Assembly (NCBI GenBank): GCA_947568835.1
Contig: OX387606.1
Span: 19,129,940 to 19,193,939, forward strand
Reading direction: 5' to 3'
Origin: Protonemura montana
Taxonomy: Eukaryota; Arthropoda; Insecta; Plecoptera; Nemouridae
Length of the DNA stretch: 64,000 nucleotides
The position numbers were made by a program, and so were the translations under genes. Below the pieces are notes generated by a model, which worked only from the letters and a program-made list of their open reading frames with translations, was not told the origin of the DNA and searched no databases. This document shows, in pieces, positions 59,501 through 64,000 of the stretch. Within the stretch, counting starts at the first letter, position 1. Each line of letters starts with the position of its first letter.

Positions 59501-61629
59501 GAGAGAGAAGGATATCCTTCTAGTATTCCTGATGTCATCATACTCGCTTTCAAAAGTCACAAGTTTGACGAAATAAATGTCTTGATCCAAGAAGCTTGTG
59601 CCAATGGATTAACTCACTGGCGACTTTTAAAGTGTTGCAAAAATCAAACTGCTTTTTGTTTGGTTCCCTGAGTTAAATTTTCTTTTCAGCAAACCAAATT
59701 TTGTTTAAAGCTTGTGGCTGCTCTTCATATCTAGCACCTTTAGAATCTAGCGGCTTTTTCCTGGGCAAAATACAAACTGTTACATCAAAGCGCCCCTTTA
59801 AGAGACCATTTCAATTTGAAGTGAATTTGTAACAATTAAATAATCATTTCTAATTCCTACCCCTCTTCTGAAAGCAAACATAGGGCTCACTGCTTGTGAG
59901 AACTGTGTTGCCTGGGTTCTGCCGTGTTCTTGCGATAGCCAAATTGCACGATCAATTAGTAAAGTAGTCGGCAATTCTAGGGCAGACATGCTAGCATGGA
60001 TGTTGTACTATAGGATAGGCGGGCTGGTCGCGAGGGGCGGGGGTGGGTGGGAGGGACGAAGATTAAGCGCTGGTAAACCCGCGATATAACTTGCTAATCT
60101 TGCGAATATCATAGGAAAGTCAGTGTTCCAACTGAAATCACGTGACTGAATAATATGCGATGTCTCGAATGTGTGCTATATAGGCTGGGCACCTATATTT
60201 AGAAGGAATGCATGCATCTTAAGGTTGCTGCTTAGTGAAGATAGCCATACCAAGCATACAACCTCACTGCCTGCCACCATTTTAATCATTTTCTACTAAT
60301 GTAAAAACGGGTGGAAATCCGCTGCACGATGAATTGGAATGAAAGGGAAAGTTTCATTGCAGAAACTTGTGCCAGCGAGTTGCTCATGCTTCCACCACCG
60401 TATTGATAACTTGCATTCTGACATGGCACTCCAGGAGTCGGCTAGCTAGAGAGCCGTTAAGTTACAAAAACACATGTTTTGAAAACATGCTCTCAGTTTT
60501 TAATGACACATAACTTTCAAAATAATTAGATTTTAGCTGCACATCCAGACTTTGTGTTTACAGTTCTAAATTCACAGTTGATGAAAGCTAGAATTTTTAT
60601 CGTAGCTGTTTCAATTTTTTTGCAACCCATGCAATTATGAATGTTTGCGACTGCGATGGATTAGAGAGAACATTGACACAGCCTTTCCAGCCCTCATCCA
60701 CCCTCACCCACCCCACAGCAGCCACCCCTTTCTGTCTGTGCGTGACCCACTGCATGAATATTCATTGTGAAAGCTCGGCCGCTGCGAGAAATATAATTTA
60801 TAGCGTCAGGATTTTGTATTTCATACAGATTGTTCCGTTTTTTTATGCATTTTTGCTGGAATGGTAGAATTTAGTCCGTGTCAAAACTTAGATAAGGCCA
60901 TGTTTGAGGTTACAATAGTAATCTGTTAAATGTATTTTGTGTAATGTTGTCATTTTTACCCCAAAATGGCTCCCATTTAAAAGCCATGTATTTTCGTATT
61001 AAATGAATGTTCCAACAACATGTAGGGCGTGTTCAGTAGCACGTTCAGTGGCCTTTGCTCGTGGAAATGCCTCAATTTATTTATCTGACAAAACGTACAC
61101 TTTTATAGGTATGTAGATCAATGGATGTGTCACATTTGTGACATTGACAGAAAGCAATATGTCGCCAAAACACGATCACCAACGAAACATAAGCGATTGC
61201 ATTTTCTTAGTGATACCTAAATGTTGAAAAAAGTGCTTTTTCAGTTATAAAATACCAGCAACTATCATTTCAGTACTTGTTTTCACCAACATGACCAGTC
61301 ATATTGCAAGATATATGTGAAACCATTCTGTTAACGCCAGAAGGCAGCAAGCATTCGGGATGTATTGAGGTTCCAAAAGATCATACAGAAAAAAACAATA
61401 ACTTATGTATAAAATGAAAAGCACATTTTTTTCCTGTCCAGGGATTCTACGCAAATCAAACAAAACAAGGACTTTTTTTCTGAAGAGCATGTCATGATTG
61501 ACGAGACTCACTTGTAGTCAGGAGCCGGACATCCTTGTGAGATGCAAAGGAGGACGGCTCCTTCGTCCTGAGCGACGTGGACATTTCCGGTGTGCTCCAC
61601 GATCATTGGCGACACGATCCCTCTGTGCT
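39947..61629 (-). CDS. Dscam2: Dscam2-like Ig/fibronectin cell-recognition receptor, Ig3 to stop; 5' end off the window
   Basis: Exons in transcription order: 61629-61512, 59492-59263, 58759-58529, 56477-56333, 54225-54074, 53227-53117, 52403-52242, then alternative 51714-51430 or 51210-50926, 49867-49748, 49659-49486, 48447-48297, 48042-47894, 47806-47675, 47085-46788, 46318-46140, 45788-45636, 45504-45349, 45264-45147, 45061-44883, 44546-44271, 43527-43333, 42778-42542, 42048-41764, 41585-41475, 40986-40847, 40745-40604, 40402-40312, 40160-39947. All phases agree; about 1,640 residues with one Ig7. Order Ig3-Ig9, FN1-FN4, Ig10, FN5-FN6, membrane helix, cytoplasmic tail is diagnostic of Dscam. 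Segments such as VERNRHVLLHCQAQGVPQP, EPQRPAGPP and SEDISPYATFQL match Drosophila Dscam2 better than Dscam1. Dscam2 gives homophilic repulsion between neurites. Ig1-Ig2 and the start lie beyond 64,000. Confidence 0.95.
41192..41305. repeat. Second copy of the foldback repeat family
   Basis: In a Dscam2 intron (between 40986 and 41475). The left arm (CACAACTTATGCCTGTTGCT, then TCATCAAGGGT) and right arm (ACCCTTGATGAAGTAACAG, then TCTTAAGTTGCAAAG) are inverted copies, about 45 bp at roughly 80% identity with a 22-base loop. The ACCCTTGATGAAGTAACAG core is shared with the palindrome at 20,038-20,243. Confidence 0.65.
41764..43527 (-). CDS. Dscam2: Dscam2 exons for FN5, FN6 and the membrane helix
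   Basis: FN5: 43527-43333 (PAAPVLYVTSATSSSILLHW, SHELRGLFCG) into 42778-42542 (STYHLYLLALNKIGASPAS). FN6: the rest of 42778-42542 (WPDNGCPLTYFVLQYRP) into 42048-41764 (VSNALKPQRRFTISGL, VYHLKVEAHNIAGSS). The last exon then encodes a linker and one membrane helix, about VIVPLAGAMLALFASCLA plus ILVCW, stopped by basic residues RRKK across the next junction. This marks the outside-to-inside transition. Confidence 0.94.
43635..44047 (+). mobile_element. 5S rRNA-derived SINE, copy 2, in a Dscam2 intron
   Basis: Lies in the intron between the Ig10 exon (44271-44546) and the FN5 exon (43333-43527), antisense to Dscam2. The 5S-like head (GGCGTGTTGAAAACACCGGT, GGTGACCACTGACC) is more decayed than in copy 1, with AGTTAAG lost, but the body (TTGGTGCTCTTCGA-like block, GCCACGTGCCGGCACC) and the tail (CAGTGCGCCATTAAACACCAC) align throughout. 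Confidence 0.72.
44271..44546 (-). CDS. Dscam2: Dscam2 exon for Ig10
   Basis: One exon, phase 1-1: VPGRIASFGGFVVRPWRSTV, TLPCVAVGQP, then GNYSCHVENSQGSDR. An Ig domain placed between FN4 and FN5 is specific to the Dscam family. RPWRSTVTLPC is a strongly conserved Dscam2 segment. Confidence 0.94.
44883..47806 (-). CDS. Dscam2: Dscam2 exons for fibronectin type III domains 1-4
   Basis: FN1: 47806-47675 and the first part of 47085-46788. FN2: the rest of that exon (EPQRPAGPP, ELRHGEIQGYNVGF) and 46318-46140 (YLVVVQAFNQVGPGPLSEPA). FN3: 45788-45636 (SPPEDVRCTGLTSQSLQVSW, SNGIIQGYKIYY) and 45504-45349 (RKTTALTSVITGL, NYSVQVFAFTRIGEG). FN4: 45264-45147 (LNGIITKYILYTR) and 45061-44883 (EYQFYVTASTRVGEG). 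The intron after 45636 starts with GCAAGT, a second GC-AG intron, again demanded by phase and conservation. FN domains form the membrane-proximal stalk. Confidence 0.94.
47894..49867 (-). CDS. Dscam2: Dscam2 exons for Ig8 and Ig9
   Basis: Ig8: 49867-49748 (VPPRWVVEPRDVSVERNR, TVTWKKAAG) and 49659-49486 (NGSLLLQNVKEDREGFYLCQ, GIGTGIGKVIQLKVN). Ig9: 48447-48297 (VKKGDTATLRCDVNGDKP) and 48042-47894 (NYRVSVKQDLTPEGVSAELQ, TYFCQANNLYGRDQQLVQ). These are among the most conserved Dscam2 segments. The intron after 48297 begins GCAAGT instead of GT; phase and the conserved protein both require this site, so it is a GC-AG intron. Confidence 0.94.
48740..49085. repeat. Intronic tandem repeat, three diverged units
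   Basis: AGCCCCTAAACCCAGCCCAT, AGCCCCTAAACGCAGCCCGT and AGCCCCTGGACGCAGCCCGT start units at 48,751, 48,873 and 49,025 in the intron before the Ig9 exon. Each is followed by a C(A/T)TCCAC(T/C)A block and then TCTCTACA. The spacing is 122 and 152 bases. There is no coding meaning in the Dscam2 frame. Confidence 0.7.
50926..51210 (-). CDS. Dscam2: Dscam2 Ig7 exon B (downstream member of an exon pair)
   Basis: 285 nt, phase 1-1, one full Ig domain: VPPIIEPFSFQEG, TVCGVSRGDPPISITWLKDG, SGDYTCVAANPAAEV. Acceptor TTTCCAG, donor AAAG|GTACCG. It is clearly homologous to exon A (shared SR/TKGD-P-ITWLKDG core and AAEV end) but strongly diverged, so the duplication is old. Either exon joins in frame to Ig8 (VPPRWVVEPRDV). 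The intron between A and B is only 219 nt. Confidence 0.92.
51282..51309. promoter_or_regulatory. Stem-loop between the two Ig7 exons
   Basis: ATTTATAATATA - AATG - TATATTATAAAT forms a perfect 12-bp AT-only stem with a 4-base loop in the 219-nt intron separating Ig7 exons A and B. On the transcribed (minus) strand a CTCTCTCTCTTTCTTG polypyrimidine tract lies 5' of it at about 51,342-51,358. Either could affect the choice of exon, but AT-rich palindromes also arise by chance. Confidence 0.4.
51430..51714 (-). CDS. Dscam2: Dscam2 Ig7 exon A (upstream member of an exon pair)
   Basis: A complete Ig domain in one 285-nt exon, phase 1-1: VPPKLNPFSPTR (V completed by the upstream G), LTCSVTKGDLPLSMTWLKDG, GNYSCVARNSAAEV. 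Acceptor TTTCAG and donor ACG|GTAAAA. It lies between the Ig6 exon and Ig7 exon B. Exon B has the same length, phase and domain, so the two are probably mutually exclusive, as known for exons 10A/10B of Drosophila Dscam2, which also encode Ig7. Inclusion of both would also keep the frame and cannot be ruled out from sequence alone. Confidence 0.92.
51976..52010. repeat. (TTTTCA)n hexanucleotide repeat in the intron before Ig7 exon A
   Basis: About five near-perfect TTTTCA units. On the transcribed strand this is a GAAAAT-rich run roughly 260-300 bases upstream of the Ig7 exon A acceptor. Confidence 0.75.
52242..61629 (-). CDS. Dscam2: Dscam2 exons for Ig3-Ig6
   Basis: Ig3: 61629-61512 (VLLCISQGCPAPDYKW) and the first part of 59492-59263 (EDSGMYRCSASN). 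Ig4: the end of that exon (PALLSVHLG) plus 58759-58529 (AEFRCTET, DRGMYQCLVRR, AELQLG). Ig5: 56477-56333 (QTLQPGPAVSLKCSAAGNP) and 54225-54074 (RFVIGQYVTVHGDVISHVN, GEYACVADN). Ig6: 53227-53117 (LKCPVAGFPIEEIRWERS) and 52403-52242 (GVYTCSARNKQGHSARR). All are family-typical. The Ig5 donor at 56,333 (AG|GTCTGT) is weak but is the only one that fits the phase. The Ig3 first-half exon is single; no tandem alternative copies are seen around it. Confidence 0.92.
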
Positions 61630-64000
61630 CTATTTGGAAACAAAGAAAAAACAGAGACTTTGAGGTTTTTGAAGAATAACACACAAATCATGGGAAAACT
61701 CTGAGGTTTACCTAAAGATTAAGATTAAAATCCAAACATAAAGATTAGAAAAATGCCATGTAGCTTGATAACTCATTAGCAAATAATTATCTGCCGGCAT
61801 TGATTGATATGGTTGATACCAAACCCTCACGTCTAAACTTCACCCCGAATGCCTATAAGTTTTAATTACTTGGTCTTGTGCTGACATGTCATTAAAATAT
61901 ATATCCTTAGAATGGAGATAATGAGCTTGTCTCAAGCGAAGTTTAAGGAAAACATGTTGCTTCATACCGACACTTAAATATTTTCGGAAAATGGTCCAAG
62001 ACTTCGGGAAAACTCACAAACGCTTTCAGAAACACTAGGAAAAATGTCTCGCATAAGCTCTGCCGCTGTTCTTGATGTGCATTTTGATTGATAATTATCA
62101 TTCATTATATAAACAATATTAATAGCATTCTATGTTATTAGTGTGATATTTCAGCTATAATCCTGGCACCAATTAATCATCCTAACGCGACATGCAACAT
62201 TATACATCATTAATCAATACGCCCGCCTCATTCATCTAGTATTACCCCATGTAATGTTGGAAAGAAGAATCTGCGAATATTCGGGTACCGTGGTGCTGTG
62301 CTGCGCTGTGATGAATTATTAAAAAATGGATCGCCACCCCGTTTCATCATTTTATCTTTCCATATTTCCGAATATTCTGGCACAAAACAATAAAAAAATG
62401 AAAACAATAGCGATCCTGGTGAGGCAGAGAAATGTTATCAGCTCAGAGTTTAAAAGCATTTTTAGGTGTAGTTCATGCATGCCCATACCAACGCGCTGGT
62501 GAGTTTTCAAGTTGATGGAGTTATTACAAAAGATTACCTACTTTCACAACAGCACTTCCTCCCGACAGACCAGGCATTCTAAAATCTTGGAAACAAATAT
62601 TTGTTCTATCCTCAGAAACAATAATCTTCTTTCAGTTAACTCAATTCGGTTCCTCTACGCTTGTCAGTATCATCATATACCGTTATATATTCCTCCACAG
62701 CAGCATATACTATACATATTTTATACAGCTCGGTCGTACTTTTATTTTCAGCTTATTAAATCCGAGTAAAGCTGTACGTTCGAACGAGCGGCTATGTATA
62801 TCGACAGTACCACCAAAAAGATACTGTTATCCCGAACAGAAGACGGGAGCCGCTGGATTAGATTGGTCTCCCGGGATATTCCTTTCACAGAGCCCGATTC
62901 TGTCGTGGGCCGGATCCTCAAGTCTCCTAGTCGTTATTTAATAACGAGCCAGAAGCCGAGGTTCTAGCGCACCCACAGGAGCAATCAGTTTTCATATAAC
63001 AACCAAGCATTGCTTGCTGCTGCCGGCTGGAAGAGCCGGGCATAGGGAACAACTTGGAATGGAACGTACGGCCATATATCCGAGAGACTTCCTAGATGAA
63101 AGACAACTTAGAAAAAGAAAGGATGGTTTATATTATATGAAGGCTTACTAAATACTATGTGCTGTAGAATGCTGATAAGGAACCAGGTGGCTTAGAGCAC
63201 CGATTAAGCGAAACGCACGTGATTGTGACAATATCATTTTTACTTGAATTTAACCTAACTTTATTTCGGGGCATGTCGTAAAAGTTTAAAATATAGTGGC
63301 AAAAAACGAGCTCATTTTGGCTTTAAAACCGTCCTTTTACATCCGATACAAATTTCAATGGAATGAATTCCGCCGAACACTTCCTTAATTGTTTTCAAAA
63401 GAAGCTATTATCGAACAGAGACAAAGTTTTGTTAGTTGGAAAAGTTCGTCAATTTAGCATTCTTCGTGTGTTCACCCGGTCGCTTCCTGCAACTAGGCCG
63501 GCATCTTATTCTGCTAGTTACTCAAATAAATGTTACTAATTTACTACTGGATTGAAACTTTAAAAGCCAGAGTCATCAGTTTTATTTTTGTCCTTTACGA
63601 ATTTTTACTTTGTTCACATTGAAATTAGGAAAGTTCAGGCATTAACTGCGCAATAAAAAGGACTTAGACCTACACTTAACATCTTTTGGGTGAAACATTT
63701 TGTTCCATCAAGCAGAATGAAGAGTGTACATACCATCAATTGAAATGTTAACTTTGCTCGTTTCCCTGCTGTATTTATTGTCAAATAGAATCAATAAAAA
63801 AAGTAAAATCGAAACGATAGGTACAACAAAATGCCAATTTGAATAATTAATTGACTCATATTACTTGCTTTGTTTATCTGCATAATTGGAAAAGGATATG
63901 GAATATTCGAACCAGTTTGGTTTACATTTTAAGCTCTCATTCGTTTTCTGTTCCTGAAAACCGTTCCGCTCAAACGGTCTGGTATTTTACAAAATCGAAG
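61630..64000 (-). other. Dscam2 intron upstream of Ig3
   Basis: No Ig2-type exon is visible in this 2.4 kb, so the preceding coding exon is likely beyond the window. A 35-nt segment at 63,734-63,768 is flanked by AG and GTATGT and would fit the phase, but its short sequence does not resemble the end of Ig2. Confidence 0.45.

Noticed and set aside
63734-63768. 35-nt candidate Dscam2 micro-exon (AG before 63,768, GTATGT after 63,734) upstream of Ig3
   Set aside because: Splice signals and phase fit, but the dozen residues do not resemble the end of Ig2 and the size is unusual. Needs transcript support.
1-64000. CRISPR array, operon, riboswitch or phage/plasmid system
   Set aside because: Spliced animal genes throughout; no regularly spaced direct repeats with unique spacers, no bacterial-type gene clusters.

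Overview
The window is animal nuclear DNA: intron-rich genes with GT-AG (and two GC-AG) introns, AT-rich spacers and many transposon relics. Gene content points to an arthropod: a Dscam2-type receptor with twin Ig7 exons, and a seven-Ig VEGFR/PDGFR-type receptor (Pvr-like). No species is named; nothing in the sequence fixes it below arthropod level. All exon models were built by hand from splice sites and reading-frame phase, and every junction listed keeps the frame.

Layout. (1) 248-11,867, minus: the extracellular part of a Pvr-like receptor tyrosine kinase, signal peptide plus Ig1-Ig7, 13 exons; the transmembrane and kinase exons lie off the left edge. (2) 14,926-16,745, plus: complete Atg13, 5 exons, transcribed divergently from Pvr. 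(3) 17,776-22,154, minus: complete SMYD4-type SET/MYND protein, 7 exons, converging on Atg13. (4) 22.2-26.8 kb: gene-poor, with a microRNA-like hairpin, a degenerate tandem repeat and a hAT-like element with an 8-bp target duplication. (5) 26,851-28,357, minus: complete ERCC1, 5 exons. (6) 28.8-39.2 kb: a transposon graveyard. A hAT-like element sits inside a CR1/L2-type LINE, which sits inside an RNase H-bearing LINE. Next to it are another LINE 3' end, tRNA-derived repeats, a ~1.5 kb composite repeat in two copies and a 5S rRNA-derived SINE. (7) 39,947-61,629, minus: Dscam2-like receptor from Ig3 to the stop codon, 29 exons; Ig1-Ig2 lie beyond the right edge.

Roles. Pvr and Dscam2 are cell-surface receptors (growth-factor signalling; homophilic neuronal recognition). 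Atg13 starts autophagy with the Atg1/ULK kinase. SMYD4 is a predicted lysine methyltransferase. ERCC1 is the partner of the XPF nuclease in DNA repair. They share no pathway and look like ordinary neighbours.

The most notable signals are: two 285-nt phase 1-1 Ig7 exons in tandem in Dscam2 with a perfect 12-bp stem-loop between them; two GC-AG introns in the same gene; the three-level transposon nest with intact target duplications; a 5S rRNA-headed SINE in three copies; and a family of palindromic (foldback) repeats.
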